Part shown: positions 22,844 through 32,478 of the stretch, piece by piece | Layout of the letters: every line of letters begins with the position of its first letter | How positions within the stretch are numbered: position 1 is the first letter of the stretch | The notes under the pieces: model-generated | The model's database searches: none | Told to the model about the DNA's origin: nothing | Seen by the model: the letters and a program-made list of their open reading frames with translations, nothing else | NCBI GenBank assembly: GCA_016208255.1 | Contig: JACQYK010000135.1 | Coordinates: forward strand, 1-42,187 | Length of the DNA stretch: 42,187 nucleotides | Direction: 5' to 3' | From: Deltaproteobacteria bacterium | Lineage (GTDB): Bacteria; Desulfobacterota; RBG-13-43-22 | Translations under genes and position numbers: made by a program

Positions 22844-23617
22844 ATGATTACCCGGATCTTTTTCTTAATTGGAAGCAAATCCCTTACCTTTTTGACCGAA
22901 CTGGGCGGGATTCTACTGATGCTTATCCAGAGCCTGATCTGGACCTTTGTTCCGCCTTTTCGCCTGAGGAATTTGTTTAAACAAATGGAATTCATCGGGG
23001 TCAAATCCCTGTTTATCGTCGCCTTGACCGGCGTTTTTTCCGGAATGGTCCTGGCCCTCCAAAGTTACCACGGATTTAGAAAATTCGGCGGGGAAAGTCT
23101 TATGGGAGGAATCGTGGCCTTATCCCTGGCCCGGGAGATGGGACCGGTGATGACGGCCCTGATGGTCAACGCCAGGGCCGGGTCGGCTATCGCCGCGGAA
23201 TTAGGGACCATGCGGGTCACCGAACAGATTGACGCCCTGCAAATGATGGCCATCAATCCTATTCAATATCTGGTCGTCCCCCGGCTCTGGGCCGGGGTCT
23301 TAATGGTGCCCTTGCTGACGGCCGTCAACATCCTGGTGGGAATCTTCGGCGGTTATTTTGTCGGGGTCATCCTGTTGAAAATCAATCCGGGTGTCTTTGA
23401 GGATAAGATGTATAACATGATGGAGATGTCCGACCTGGTTCAGGGGATAGTAAAGTCGATTTTTTTCGGACTCATCCTGACCTTGGTTGGTTGTTATAAG
23501 GGATACCATACCTCCGGTGGTGCTGAAGGGGTCGGCCGGGCGACCACGGAAGCAGTGGTCATTTCCTCGGTCTGTATATTGATCGGGACCTATGTGTTAA
23601 CGTCTTTATTATTTTAA
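22844..23617 (+). CDS. mlaE: MlaE family lipid ABC transporter permease
   Basis: The start at 22844 follows AAGGA at a proper distance; an upstream in-frame ATG would add 23 residues without support. The 257-residue permease has five or six hydrophobic segments and the MlaE family core, FSGMVLALQSYHGFRKFGGE, then LAREMGPVMTALMVNARAGSAIAAELGTMRVTEQIDALQMMAINP with the EQIDAL coupling loop that contacts the ATPase. It forms the inner-membrane channel of the Mla system, which moves phospholipids between the inner and outer membranes. It is followed by mlaF after about 100 bp of 7-mer repeats and then mlaD. Confidence 0.93.
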   Translation: MITRIFFLIGSKSLTFLTELGGILLMLIQSLIWTFVPPFRLRNLFKQMEFIGVKSLFIVALTGVFSGMVLALQSYHGFRKFGGESLMGGIVALSLAREMGPVMTALMVNARAGSAIAAELGTMRVTEQIDALQMMAINPIQYLVVPRLWAGVLMVPLLTAVNILVGIFGGYFVGVILLKINPGVFEDKMYNMMEMSDLVQGIVKSIFFGLILTLVGCYKGYHTSGGAEGVGRATTEAVVISSVCILIGTYVLTSLLF

Positions 23618-23714
23618 AACAGGCGAGGGGCAAAGGGCAAGAGGCCATGGGAAAACCATAACCCAAATAAACGGAGCCTATTGCCTATTGCCCATAGCCT
23701 ATTGCCTAAACCCA

Positions 23715-24464
23715 ATGATTCGATTAGTAAACATAAACAAATCCTTTAATGGTCAGCCTGTCCTTCAGGACCTGAATCTGACCATTCCCTCCGGACAGAC
23801 AACCGTGATTATCGGACTAAGCGGGGGAGGGAAGAGTGTTCTGTTAAAACACATTATGGGGCTGATACGCCCGGACAGCGGAGAAATCTGGATTGAAGAA
23901 GAAGAAATAAACCGCTTAAGACCCAGGGATCTTTACCGGGTTCGCAAACGGTTCGGGATGCTCTTTCAGGAAGGGGCCCTTTTTGATTCCATGTCCGTAG
24001 GAGAAAATGTGGCTTTTCCCATTCGGGAACATAAAAGAATGTCCCATGTTGAAATTGAAAAACTGGTCTGTGAAAAATTGGCCCTGGTGGGTTTGTCGGG
24101 TATTGAAGCAAAAATGCCTTCGGAATTGAGCGGCGGCATGCGAAAAAGGGTGGCCCTGGCCAGGGCCATCGCCCTGGATCCGGATATTATGCTTTTTGAT
24201 GAACCGACCACGGGACTGGACCCGATTATGACCGCCGCCATTGATCATTTGATTATAGAGACCCAAAAGCGGTTCCAGATGACCTGTGTGGTTATCAGCC
24301 ATGATATCCAGAGTGTTTTCCGGATAGCCCACAACATTGCCATGCTTTATGAGGGGAAGATCATTGAAGGAGGAACCCCGGAAGATTTTCGCCAATCTTC
24401 CAATACGATTATTCAGGATTTTTTGTTGGGCCGGGCTCCGGAAAATTCAATTAAAAGTTGTTGA
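23715..24464 (+). CDS. mlaF: MlaF family ABC transporter ATP-binding protein
   Basis: The 249-residue ATPase contains all motifs: Walker A GLSGGGKS, Q-loop FQEGALFDSMSVGENVAFP, signature LSGGM, Walker B DIMLFDEPTTGLDP and H-loop SHD. FDSMSVGENVAFPIREH is typical of the MlaF branch. I chose the ATG at 23715 because the nine residues before it would be encoded by a GCCTATT heptamer array (23677-23710). It has no strong Shine-Dalgarno sequence, perhaps because this array inserted between mlaE and mlaF. It powers phospholipid transport with MlaE. Confidence 0.93.
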   Translation: MIRLVNINKSFNGQPVLQDLNLTIPSGQTTVIIGLSGGGKSVLLKHIMGLIRPDSGEIWIEEEEINRLRPRDLYRVRKRFGMLFQEGALFDSMSVGENVAFPIREHKRMSHVEIEKLVCEKLALVGLSGIEAKMPSELSGGMRKRVALARAIALDPDIMLFDEPTTGLDPIMTAAIDHLIIETQKRFQMTCVVISHDIQSVFRIAHNIAMLYEGKIIEGGTPEDFRQSSNTIIQDFLLGRAPENSIKSC

Positions 24465-24520
24465 ACGGAAAAATCCCAATTCAAATCCTGGGCTTTCATC
24501 TTTAATTTAAAGGAGGAAAG

Positions 24521-25561
24521 ATGGAAAAAAGGGGAATAAGCACCGAAGTCAAAGTCGGCATCTTTGTCTTTCTCGGTTTGATCGTACTCGGCTATATGAC
24601 CCTGAAGGTGGAAAAGTTCAAAATGAAAAGCGCGGAAGGTTATGAAGTCGCCGCCCTCTTTGACTCCGCTTCGGGTTTGATTAAAGGCAGTGCGGTCCAG
24701 ATCGCCGGGATCGAAGTGGGCCGGGTAAATGACATCCGACTGGCCGGTAAACAGGCCCGGGTCACCATGACCATTCGCAAAGAAATCCCGATTTATTCCG
24801 ATGCCCAGGCCAGCCTAAAAACCCAGGGGGTTCTAGGCGATAAATATGTGGAGATCAATCCGGGAAGTGAAAAGACCCATCGCCTGGCAGCCGGAGGAGT
24901 GATTCAGTATACTCAGTCACCCGTTGATCTGGAGCAGGTTCTGGCCAAAGCCCAACCGATTGTAGATGATATCCGTTCCGTGACCAAAACCTTGAGCGAA
25001 ACATTAGGCACCGAAGACGGCCAAAACGACATTAAAATGACTTTTACCAACCTCAACAAGGCAACCGAAGATATCCGGAGTATGACGGGGAGGATTTCGC
25101 GGGGAGAGGGAACCATAGGAAAGTTAGTCCAGGACGATTCCCTTTATAAGGATATGCGGACCACCATGACCGGTTTAAAGGACACCATGAGCCAAATTAA
25201 TGAAGGGAAAGGGACTCTTGGGAAACTGATTAATGATCAGGAATTTTATGATGAAACCAAAAAAACCCTGACCAGTCTGCAAAAGGTGGCGGAAAAAATT
25301 GAATCAGGGGAAGGCACCCTGGGGAAATTGGTTAATGATGATTCCCTGTACCAAGAGGCCAAGGAAGCGGTATCCGGTCTCAGTCAGACGGCCAACAAAA
25401 TCAATCAGGGGGAAGGGACCATTGGAAAATTAATCCATGACGACTCCGTGCACAAAGAGATCAAATACACCTTGAGAAGCGTGACCAAGGCCATGGAAGG
25501 GCTGTCCGAACAGGTCCCCTTGAGTATTTTGGGGACGATTATCGGGACGATTATAAAGTAA
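24521..25561 (+). CDS. mlaD: MlaD family (MCE-domain) protein with four C-terminal repeats
   Basis: The 346-residue protein has one N-terminal transmembrane helix (residues 11-28, VGIFVFLGLIVLGYMTLKV) and an MCE domain (about 40-118) with GSAVQIAGIEVGRVNDI. It is the periplasmic lipid-binding subunit tethered to MlaEF. Residues 190-335 hold four related repeats, each with a G(E/K)GT(I/L)GKL(V/I) block followed by a D-x-(S/E)-x-Y/H segment. Length exceeds E. coli MlaD (about 183 residues) because of this extension, which probably forms a long helical needle across the periplasm. GGAGGAAAG gives a good ribosome-binding site. Confidence 0.92.
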   Translation: MEKRGISTEVKVGIFVFLGLIVLGYMTLKVEKFKMKSAEGYEVAALFDSASGLIKGSAVQIAGIEVGRVNDIRLAGKQARVTMTIRKEIPIYSDAQASLKTQGVLGDKYVEINPGSEKTHRLAAGGVIQYTQSPVDLEQVLAKAQPIVDDIRSVTKTLSETLGTEDGQNDIKMTFTNLNKATEDIRSMTGRISRGEGTIGKLVQDDSLYKDMRTTMTGLKDTMSQINEGKGTLGKLINDQEFYDETKKTLTSLQKVAEKIESGEGTLGKLVNDDSLYQEAKEAVSGLSQTANKINQGEGTIGKLIHDDSVHKEIKYTLRSVTKAMEGLSEQVPLSILGTIIGTIIK

Positions 25562-25620
25562 GGGGAAAGCGATTATCAAATAAAGGAAGGTTTCAAGGAG
25601 TCAAGGGTTCCAGGTTTCAA

Positions 25621-27228
25621 GTGAAAAAGATGATCAGATTTGGAGTCAAATTTTTTCGCCGGGGCGGGTTTGGCGAAAAACCGACACTAATGGGCTCCGA
25701 ACTCCGAACTCCGAACTCCGAACTGAAAAAAAATCGAGCCTTGTCCCTCTCCGGATATTTTCCGGTTTTATTCTTGCTGCTCTCCTGCTTACTTTTCCCC
25801 GCCGGTTGTGCCCATCTTGCTCCCGGTCTGGGACCGGAAAATGCCGCTCCGTTTTTTCACATTCAAACCGATCCGGAAAAACAAAGCCGTCGTCTGGACG
25901 GGGCCGGGCCCTTCTATTCCCAGTCGGAGAGTCCGGAAGAACGGGAATGGACTTTCCGTCCTTTCTTTTCCTTTCGGGAAAACTTGAAAGAACAAACCGA
26001 AGAGCTGGAATATTTATACCCCTTGGGCCGTTACCGAAAAACCCCTGAAGGAACCCTCCATCGCCTTATTCCTTTCTACTCCTCGTTTAAGCCCTCCCGG
26101 GAAATGGCCGAAGAGGATAAAAAAGAGAATGTGGATCTTTTCCTCCTTTTTTGGGGCAAGGGTAAGACCGGGGAACCTTACGGAGGGCTGTTCCCTTTCG
26201 GCGGTCTGTTTCGAGACCGTTTCGCCCGGGATGAAATCCAGTTTGTCCTCTGGCCCCTCTACTCCAGGATCCGGGAAGGAGAAACCGAAACCTATCATTT
26301 CCTCTGGCCCTTTTTTTCTCTGACCTCGGGGGGAATGCGCAGCGGGTTCCGAATCTGGCCCTTTTACGGGCAGGAAAAACAGGAGGGGATAGGCGCCTAC
26401 CGAAAGATGTTTTTCCTCTGGCCGATCGGTGCTTATCAACAAAGATACCTCGACACCGACACCCCCAAGACCTATTTTTATCTTTTTCCCCTCTACCTCT
26501 CCGAGCATAGTCCTACGGAGAATAAAAAGATCTTTCTCTGGCCTTTTTTTAATTTTTACACCGAAAAAAACTTCGACTATTTTCAGGTGGACTTCCCCTG
26601 GCCGTTCATTCAATATGCCCGGGGGGAAAATGCCAAAGCCTTTAAGCTGATGCCTTTCTTTTCCTACCGCAGGGTGGATCAACGGGAAAGGCTGTTCCTG
26701 CTCTGGCCCATCTTCTATCAGGAAAAAGATGAGGACGAAGAGAGGGAAGAGATCCTGCATCGATTTTTGTATATCAACAAATTCCACCGTGTTTATTATA
26801 AAAAAGAAGACCGCTGGGAAAGGGTCTCCAAGCTCTGGCCTTTCTTCCGCCATGCCGAGGATGGGAGGGGAATGGTCCATTTTTATACCCCGGCCCTGAT
26901 GCCGGCGGATTGGGAAGGGCTTGAGCGGCATTACGGGATGCTTTTCCGGATTTATGAATATTATCAGGACGGGAAAGGTAAAGAGGTTTCCAAGTTCCTG
27001 TGGGGTTTGTATTATCACCAGAAACAAAAAGACCTGAACCGGATTGAAGTCAGTTTTTTATTTGATTATTTAAAAGAGAAAGAGACCGTTCAGTTCTCCT
27101 TCCTGAAGGGGCTGCTGGGGTATCAGCGGGATGGTCCGAAACGCCGGATGAGAATTTTTTATTTCCCTATTTCCTGGGAGGAGATGGAAGAGACTGGGAA
27201 ATCACCCGGGTCCCCACCGGGGGGATGA
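25621..27228 (+). CDS. Putative lipoprotein with aromatic LWPFF-type repeats
   Basis: About 500-535 residues. A signal segment (GYFPVLFLLLSCLLFPAGC) ends in a lipobox whose cysteine would be lipidated. The mature part repeats a short aromatic motif at least ten times: VLWPLYS, FLWPFFS, RIWPFYG, FLWPIGA, YLFPLYL, FLWPFFN, FPWPFIQ, KLMPFFS, LLWPIFY, KLWPFFR. The spacing suggests regular beta strands, perhaps a propeller or beta sheet with lipid or membrane contact. I do not know a named function. Its position after mlaEFD suggests an envelope role. The start is uncertain: GTG at 25621, ATG at 25690 (encoded within a GAACTCC heptamer array), or TTG at 25741. Its 3' end overlaps the lolA 3' end by 62 bp. 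Confidence 0.75.
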   Translation: MKKMIRFGVKFFRRGGFGEKPTLMGSELRTPNSELKKNRALSLSGYFPVLFLLLSCLLFPAGCAHLAPGLGPENAAPFFHIQTDPEKQSRRLDGAGPFYSQSESPEEREWTFRPFFSFRENLKEQTEELEYLYPLGRYRKTPEGTLHRLIPFYSSFKPSREMAEEDKKENVDLFLLFWGKGKTGEPYGGLFPFGGLFRDRFARDEIQFVLWPLYSRIREGETETYHFLWPFFSLTSGGMRSGFRIWPFYGQEKQEGIGAYRKMFFLWPIGAYQQRYLDTDTPKTYFYLFPLYLSEHSPTENKKIFLWPFFNFYTEKNFDYFQVDFPWPFIQYARGENAKAFKLMPFFSYRRVDQRERLFLLWPIFYQEKDEDEEREEILHRFLYINKFHRVYYKKEDRWERVSKLWPFFRHAEDGRGMVHFYTPALMPADWEGLERHYGMLFRIYEYYQDGKGKEVSKFLWGLYYHQKQKDLNRIEVSFLFDYLKEKETVQFSFLKGLLGYQRDGPKRRMRIFYFPISWEEMEETGKSPGSPPGG

Positions 27229-27901
27229 ATTCAAACCGGGTAGAGGGCAAAGGTACTTTGGTTTGCATCCGGCTGAGACGAAAGCGGGTCCCATCTCCCA
27301 TCAGGTTATCGAAAGTAAACTCCAGGAGCAGGAAGGTGGTTTTGGAGACCCGGACCATGACCTGCTGCAGATCCGGCTGGGGCTGTTTAGGTTTTAAAAT
27401 AAGCTGGTGAAAGGGGGCCTCCTCGGAAACCGAGGTATCCAAATGAACCGCGAAGGTTTTTTCCAATCCCCCCAGGCCGGAAAGAAAATCGATGATCGGT
27501 TTGACCTGCAGATAATAATCCTTTAACCGGTAAACATTAACCGTTTTTTCCTCCGGCAGATACCACCAGACTTTGTCACCATTACAGATCAATTGTTCCG
27601 GTCGGGGTTTTTTTTGATCCATCCGGAGCTTGTTAGGGGAACGAAAAGAAAGCTGCCCCTCGGCCTGGAGGGCGGAAGAGGGCAGGTTAGAGGCGATTTT
27701 AGGCACAATTTCCCGGACATAATCGGCTTGAAAGGTCTTGGAAGCGGCAAACCGATCTTTTAATTGAGAGAGGATCCGGTTCACGTCCCCGCTGATTTGA
27801 GCCTGGGCCAAGGCCCCGCTCCAGCCGAAAAAGATAGAAAGACAAACAAAAAGGCCGGCAAACTTTCGTTGTATAGGCAAGCAGGGAAATGAAAAAGACA
27901 T
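27167..27901 (-). CDS. lolA: LolA-like outer-membrane lipoprotein carrier protein
   Basis: The start at 27901 has AAAGGA 6 nt upstream; the longer frame is rejected. The 244-residue precursor has a signal peptide (KFAGLFVCLSIFFGWSGALA, cleaved after AQA). The LolA fold shows as LKDRFAASKTFQADYVREIV, GQLSFRSPNKLRMDQ, EQLICNGDKVWWYLPEEKTV and the late strand FTFDNLMGDGTRFRL. LolA takes lipoproteins from LolCDE and carries them to the outer membrane, fitting the lipoprotein gene that converges on it. The two genes overlap tail-to-tail by 62 bp. A weak promoter (TTGACT-17-TAAAAA) lies at 28054-28082. Confidence 0.85.
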   Translation of the reverse strand: MSFSFPCLPIQRKFAGLFVCLSIFFGWSGALAQAQISGDVNRILSQLKDRFAASKTFQADYVREIVPKIASNLPSSALQAEGQLSFRSPNKLRMDQKKPRPEQLICNGDKVWWYLPEEKTVNVYRLKDYYLQVKPIIDFLSGLGGLEKTFAVHLDTSVSEEAPFHQLILKPKQPQPDLQQVMVRVSKTTFLLLEFTFDNLMGDGTRFRLSRMQTKVPLPSTRFEFIPPVGTRVISQSLPSPPRK

Positions 27902-28144
27902 ACAAATCCTTTCGGTGAAATATACGGAAGGTGCAATCCTACTTATTGGGCAAAACGGATACTGATAGGGGACAGCCAAAGGTCATTGGCACTCTTTTTC
28001 GTCTAAAACCATTTCCTCCATGACTGTTTCCTCTATAAGGAATTAACCTCTATTTTTTACCATAGACATCAACTATAGTCAAGTAAAGCAATCGTTTAAA
28101 AAATAACGAGGGAAAAGAGTCGTGACTCACGGAAATTTAAAATT

Positions 28145-28173
28145 TTGACATTCTTATTTTATTTTTCTATTAT
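28145..28173 (+). promoter_or_regulatory. Promoter of the signalling operon
   Basis: TTGACA (28145-28150), 17 bp, TATTAT (28168-28173), giving a start near 28180 and a leader of about 130 nt to the PAS-sensor ATG at 28308. Confidence 0.75.
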
Positions 28174-28307
28174 AAAACACTTTCGTTCCGTTGTCAGTTC
28201 AATACATTTTCGGGTCAGATGTATCCCAAGAAGAGTACTTTATCCATATTTAAGCAAATAAAGAACTTAAAAGCGCCGGCGGCAGGAACATCTAAAAGGG
28301 GGAAAAT

Positions 28308-30761
28308 ATGGAAGAAAGCGCCAAGAAGAAAAAACAAAATAAGGCGATGTCCCCTCTCCCTCTCGAAGAGGGACGTAGAGCCCTCTTGGCCTCAATTGTC
28401 GATTCCTCTGACGACGCCATTATCGGCAAGACCCTCGAAGGAATTATTACCAGTTGGAACCGGGCGGCGGAGCTCATGTATGGATACACGGCCGAAGAAA
28501 TCATCGGCAAGCCGGTCTCGATCCTCCTGGCCCCGGACCGACCGAAGGAAATGGAGGAGATCCTGGCCGAGATCCGCAAGGGCAAGCGTGTTGATCACTA
28601 CGAGACGCTTCGCAAACGTAAGGACTCCACCCTGATCCACGTTTCCCTTACCGTCTCACCTATTCATGACAGTTCAGGCCGGCTCATCGGCGCTTCGTCC
28701 ATTGTCCGGGACATTTCAGAACGTAAACGTATTGATGAGCAGTTGCAGGCCACCTCGAAATATGCCAGGAGCCTGATCGAGGCCAGCCTTGACCCCCTGG
28801 TGACCATCAGCCCGGAAGGGAAGATCACCGACGTCAATGAGGCGACGGTGAAAGTGACGGGACTCGAACGCGACCGGCTCATCGGAACGGACTTTTCGGA
28901 CTACTTCACCGAACCGGAGAAGGCCCGTGATGGATACCGCCAGGTCTTCTCCAAAGGATTTGTCACCGACTACCCGCTGACCATCCGGCACAAGGACGGA
29001 CGGCTCATGGATGTCCTCTACAATGCCTCCGTCTACCGCGATATGCAGGACCATGTCCTTGGCGTCTTTGCCGCCGCCCGTGACGTCACCGCCCAGCGGC
29101 AGGCAGCCGAGTATGCCAGGAGTCTGATCGAGGCCAGCCTTGACCCCCTGGTGACCATCAGCCCGGAGGGGAAGATCACCGACGTCAACGAGGCGACCGT
29201 AAACGTAACCGGCCTCCCCCGTGATAGACTCGTTGGAACGGACTTCTCGGATTACTTCACCGAGCCTGAAAAAGCGCGGGAAGGATATCAGCAGGTTTTC
29301 CAAAAGGGCTTTGTCACTGACTACCCCCTGACCATCAGGCACAAAGACGGGAAGTTAGTCGAGGTCCTTTACAACGCCTCGGTTTACAAAGATGTCACCG
29401 GCAAAGTCCTCGGCGTCTTTGCCGCGGCCCGGGACGTCACCGCCCAGCGGCAGGCAGCCCAGTATGCCCGGAGCCTGATCGAGGCCAGCCTTGACCCGCT
29501 GGTGACCATCAGCCCGGAAGGGAAGATCACCGACGTCAACGAGGCGACGGTGAAAGTGACGGGAATCCCGCGGGACATACTCATCGGGACCGATTTCTCG
29601 GACTATTTCACAGAGCCCGATCAGGCGCGGGAAGGATACCAGCAGGTCTTCGAGAAGGGCTTTGTCACCGACTACCCGCTGACGATCAGGCACCGGGACG
29701 GGAAATTAGTCGATGTCCTCTACAACGCCTCGGTTTATAAAGACGTCCGCGGCAACGTTCTCGGTGTCTTTGCTGCGGCCAGGGACGTGACGGAATCCAA
29801 ACGGGTCATGCGCGAATTCGCCGAGACAAAAAACTTCCTGGATAACATCCTGGAAAGTTCAACCAAGTACTCCATTATCGGAAAAGATCTTGACCACCAC
29901 ATCCTCTCCTGGAATGAGGGGGCGCGACGAAACTACGGCTATACCAACGAAGAGATTATGGGCAAAGACTCGAGCATCCTTCACACCCCTGAGGACATTC
30001 AGTCGGGGACCGTGGACAATATGCTGAAAGGGGCCTATCAGAAGGGTTTGGCAGAAGGCGAGTTCGAACGCGTCCGGAAAGACGGCTCCCGTTTTTTCGC
30101 AAGCGTTGTTGTGACACGCCGTAATGATGCCTCGGGCAATCCCATCGGATATCTGCTCATGAGCAACGACATTTCAGAAAAGAAACAGGCAGAAGAACAG
30201 CTCCGTCAGGCGTCCCAGTATGCCAGGAGCCTGATCGAAGCCAGCCTTGATCCGCTGGTCACCATCAGCCCGGAAGGGAAGATCACCGACGTCAATGAGG
30301 CGACCATGAAAGCTACAGGTGTTCCCCGTGAAATTCTTATCGGAACCGACTTCTCGGACTATTTCACAGAACCGGAGAATGCCCGCAAGGGATACGAGCA
30401 GGTTTTCTCCAAAGGGTTTGTCACCAACTATCCCCTGACCATCCGGCATAAGGACGGAAGACTGACCGATGTTCTCTATAACGCATCGGTGTATCGCGAC
30501 GTTCAGGGCAACGTTCTTGGCGTCTTTGCCGCCGCCCGTGACGTTACGGCGCAAAAGGAAGCCGAGGCGAAGATCGCTGAGCAGAGGGCCCGGGAAGAAC
30601 AGAGGACCCGCGAGATGGAGCGGTTGGCGGAACTGGAGAGGTTTCAAAAACTTACGGTCGGACGGGAGCTCAAGATGATCGATCTGAAAAAAGAGATTGA
30701 GGAGCTCCGGAAAGAAAATGATTTACTGCGGACGGTGCAAGTGGAGAGGGCCAAACCATGA
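28308..30761 (+). CDS. Multi-PAS sensor protein without a kinase domain
   Basis: The 817-residue soluble protein contains six PAS domains: one near 20-140 ([20 protein letters not shown]), three tandem copies of a 117-residue unit (152-268, 269-385, 386-502), a different PAS (about 503-637, [20 protein letters not shown]), and a fourth copy of the unit (638-754). Each unit starts [20 protein letters not shown] and is over 80% identical to the others. A coiled coil (755-817, [20 protein letters not shown]) ends the protein. There is no kinase, so it probably signals by docking to the kinase encoded next, with which it overlaps by ATGA. AAGGGGGAAAAT is the ribosome-binding site. The ligand is unknown. 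Confidence 0.88.
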   Translation: MEESAKKKKQNKAMSPLPLEEGRRALLASIVDSSDDAIIGKTLEGIITSWNRAAELMYGYTAEEIIGKPVSILLAPDRPKEMEEILAEIRKGKRVDHYETLRKRKDSTLIHVSLTVSPIHDSSGRLIGASSIVRDISERKRIDEQLQATSKYARSLIEASLDPLVTISPEGKITDVNEATVKVTGLERDRLIGTDFSDYFTEPEKARDGYRQVFSKGFVTDYPLTIRHKDGRLMDVLYNASVYRDMQDHVLGVFAAARDVTAQRQAAEYARSLIEASLDPLVTISPEGKITDVNEATVNVTGLPRDRLVGTDFSDYFTEPEKAREGYQQVFQKGFVTDYPLTIRHKDGKLVEVLYNASVYKDVTGKVLGVFAAARDVTAQRQAAQYARSLIEASLDPLVTISPEGKITDVNEATVKVTGIPRDILIGTDFSDYFTEPDQAREGYQQVFEKGFVTDYPLTIRHRDGKLVDVLYNASVYKDVRGNVLGVFAAARDVTESKRVMREFAETKNFLDNILESSTKYSIIGKDLDHHILSWNEGARRNYGYTNEEIMGKDSSILHTPEDIQSGTVDNMLKGAYQKGLAEGEFERVRKDGSRFFASVVVTRRNDASGNPIGYLLMSNDISEKKQAEEQLRQASQYARSLIEASLDPLVTISPEGKITDVNEATMKATGVPREILIGTDFSDYFTEPENARKGYEQVFSKGFVTNYPLTIRHKDGRLTDVLYNASVYRDVQGNVLGVFAAARDVTAQKEAEAKIAEQRAREEQRTREMERLAELERFQKLTVGRELKMIDLKKEIEELRKENDLLRTVQVERAKP
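28761..30569 (+). repeat. Four copies of a 351-bp PAS-coding unit
   Basis: Units start at 28761, 29112, 29463 and 30219, each beginning TATGCC(A/C)GGAG(C/T)CTGATCGA. The first three are exactly 351 bp apart; the fourth follows after a further 405-bp unrelated PAS-coding segment. Nucleotide identity is high even at third positions, which points to recent duplication or gene conversion. Confidence 0.85.
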
Positions 30762-31720
30762 CGGATCAGCCCCTTCAGGCAGCCCAGGCGGCGTCGGCGG
30801 TCATGGACATCGAAGACTACACCAAGGCGATGCACAATATCCTGGAGGACTTTGCGGAGGAGAAGGCTCGCCTGGAGGAGATGCAGCGCGCCACCGTCAA
30901 CATCCTGGAGGACTTTGCCGCAGAAAAGACCGGCTTCGAGGAGACCCAGCGGGCGATGTTGAATCTCCTCGAAGACTTTGACGTGGAGCGATCAAAAGCG
31001 GAAGTTGCCAACCGTGAGCTTTTGGAACGGACGACGCAGCTCGAGGCCGCCAATAAGGAGCTTGAGGGTTTTTCCTACTCGGTATCCCATGACCTTCGGG
31101 CGCCGCTTCGGCATATCACCGGATATGCTATGATGTTACAGAAAAAGGCGCCATCCCTTCTTGATGAGAAAACCATTTACTATTTGGATACCATCTCGGA
31201 ATCGGCGAGGCAGATGGGAGTTTTGATTGATGATCTTTTGGCATTTTCACGCATTGGCCGGTCAGAGGTGAAAAAAGGCAGAGTTGATTTCGGATATCTG
31301 GTGAAAGAAATTCTTAAAGATTTGCGGGAAGAAACAGAAAATAGAGACATCGCCTGGAGCGTCGGGGCATTGCCGGAAGTCTATTGTGATGGCTCCATGT
31401 TTCGCCTGGTCTTCGTCAATCTTCTTTCCAATGCCTTGAAGTTTACGCGGCCACGGCCTAAAGCTGAAATCGAAATCGGGACCATCCCCGATCATGGGGA
31501 ATTTATCTTTTTCGTGCGGGATAATGGCGTTGGTTTCGATCCGAAATATAAGGATAAACTCTTCGGTGTGTTCCAACGGCTTCACCGTCAGGATGAGTTT
31601 GAAGGAACGGGCATCGGGCTGGCCAATGTCCAGCGCCTCATCCATCGCCACGGGGGCCGGGTCTGGGCTGACGGTGAAATAGAACAGGGTGCGACTTTTT
31701 ATTTTTCACTCCCCAGATGA
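30758..31720 (+). CDS. Sensor histidine kinase with ILEDF-repeat coiled coil
   Basis: The 320-residue protein starts with three ILEDF-type repeats of about 20 residues ([54 protein letters not shown]) forming a coiled coil. The HisKA domain follows, with the phospho-acceptor histidine in [16 protein letters not shown], and the HATPase domain has N (LLSNALKF), G1 (DNGVGFDP) and G2 (GTGIGLANV) boxes. There is no sensor domain, so input probably comes from the coupled PAS protein, whose stop overlaps this start. The phytochrome-type kinase sequence fits the stand-alone receiver encoded downstream. Confidence 0.93.
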   Translation: MTDQPLQAAQAASAVMDIEDYTKAMHNILEDFAEEKARLEEMQRATVNILEDFAAEKTGFEETQRAMLNLLEDFDVERSKAEVANRELLERTTQLEAANKELEGFSYSVSHDLRAPLRHITGYAMMLQKKAPSLLDEKTIYYLDTISESARQMGVLIDDLLAFSRIGRSEVKKGRVDFGYLVKEILKDLREETENRDIAWSVGALPEVYCDGSMFRLVFVNLLSNALKFTRPRPKAEIEIGTIPDHGEFIFFVRDNGVGFDPKYKDKLFGVFQRLHRQDEFEGTGIGLANVQRLIHRHGGRVWADGEIEQGATFYFSLPR

Positions 31721-31728
31721 GACAATTG

Positions 31729-31895
31729 CGTAAAAAGTCGCCGGAAGCTCATTTTGGTCATTCCATACGGTCGGCTTTGCCGACCTTAAAAAGAGACTTC
31801 CGGAGGAAGTCGAGAGAAAGCCGCAATCCAGGATCTTCAATCACTTAGGAATTATCTGGACCCCGGCTTTCGCCGGGGTGACGACTTTTTACGAG
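31729..31895. repeat. MITE-like multi-hairpin repeat, family A copy 2
   Basis: A 167-bp element with CGTAAAAAGTCG at the left end and CGACTTTTTACGAG at the right, homologous over its whole length to 341-509. Internal hairpins are GGTCGGCTTTGCCGACC, GACTTCCGGAGGAAGTC and CCCCGGCTTTCGCCGGGG. The stem sequences differ from copy 1 but stay paired. It sits between the histidine kinase and the receiver genes, within what would otherwise be one operon. Confidence 0.75.
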
Positions 31896-31989
31896 TTCAT
31901 CATCATGGCAGAGATTGAAACAAAACAGATTACAGTAATCAGGTATAATTCATAACTTTACCCTTGGAATTTTACCAGGAGGTTTTAAA

Positions 31990-32454
31990 ATGATGACGGA
32001 TTTGAAACGTATTTTTCTTGTTGAAGACGATCCGAAAGATGTGGAGCTAACTCTCGAAGCACTCGCTGAATACCATCTGGCTAACGAAGTGGTGGTGGCC
32101 CGGGATGGTGAAGAAGCCCTGGATTACCTGTTTAACAGCGGAAAGTTTGATGCCTTTGTCAGCGGCAACCCGGCCGCCATATTGCTCGACCTGAAACTCC
32201 CGAAAGTGAGCGGGCTGGAAGTACTGAGCCGAATCAGGGCGGATGAAAAGCTGAAGATGATCCCCGTGATTGTCCTGACTTCCTCCCGTCAGGAAACAGA
32301 TCTTGAGGAATGTTATAAACTGGGGGTCAATGCCTATGTGGTGAAACCTGTTGATTTTCATGAGTTCATTAACGCCGTGAAAGGATTGGGTATGTTCTGG
32401 GGACTTATTAACGAACCCCCGCCGGGTAGCCTAGGGAAGGCTGCGAGAAGGTGA
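31990..32454 (+). CDS. Single-domain response regulator (Rcp1-like)
   Basis: The 154-residue protein is a lone receiver domain: acidic pocket VEDDPKDVE, phospho-acceptor aspartate in AILLDLKLPKVSG, threonine/serine switch VLTSSRQ, and lysine in VVKPVDFHEF. The insertion after helix 1 (DYLFNSGKFDAFVSGNP) is typical of the Rcp1 class that pairs with phytochrome-like kinases. It has no output domain and may act by protein contact or in a phosphorelay. AGGAGG gives a strong ribosome-binding site. The likely partner is the kinase at 30758-31720. Confidence 0.92.
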   Translation: MMTDLKRIFLVEDDPKDVELTLEALAEYHLANEVVVARDGEEALDYLFNSGKFDAFVSGNPAAILLDLKLPKVSGLEVLSRIRADEKLKMIPVIVLTSSRQETDLEECYKLGVNAYVVKPVDFHEFINAVKGLGMFWGLINEPPPGSLGKAARR

Positions 32455-32478
32455 AAGTATTTTCAGGGAGGTAATACA

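Noticed and set aside
30817..31053. Antisense frames inside the PAS and kinase genes
   Set aside because: They mirror strongly coding sense frames with clear domains.
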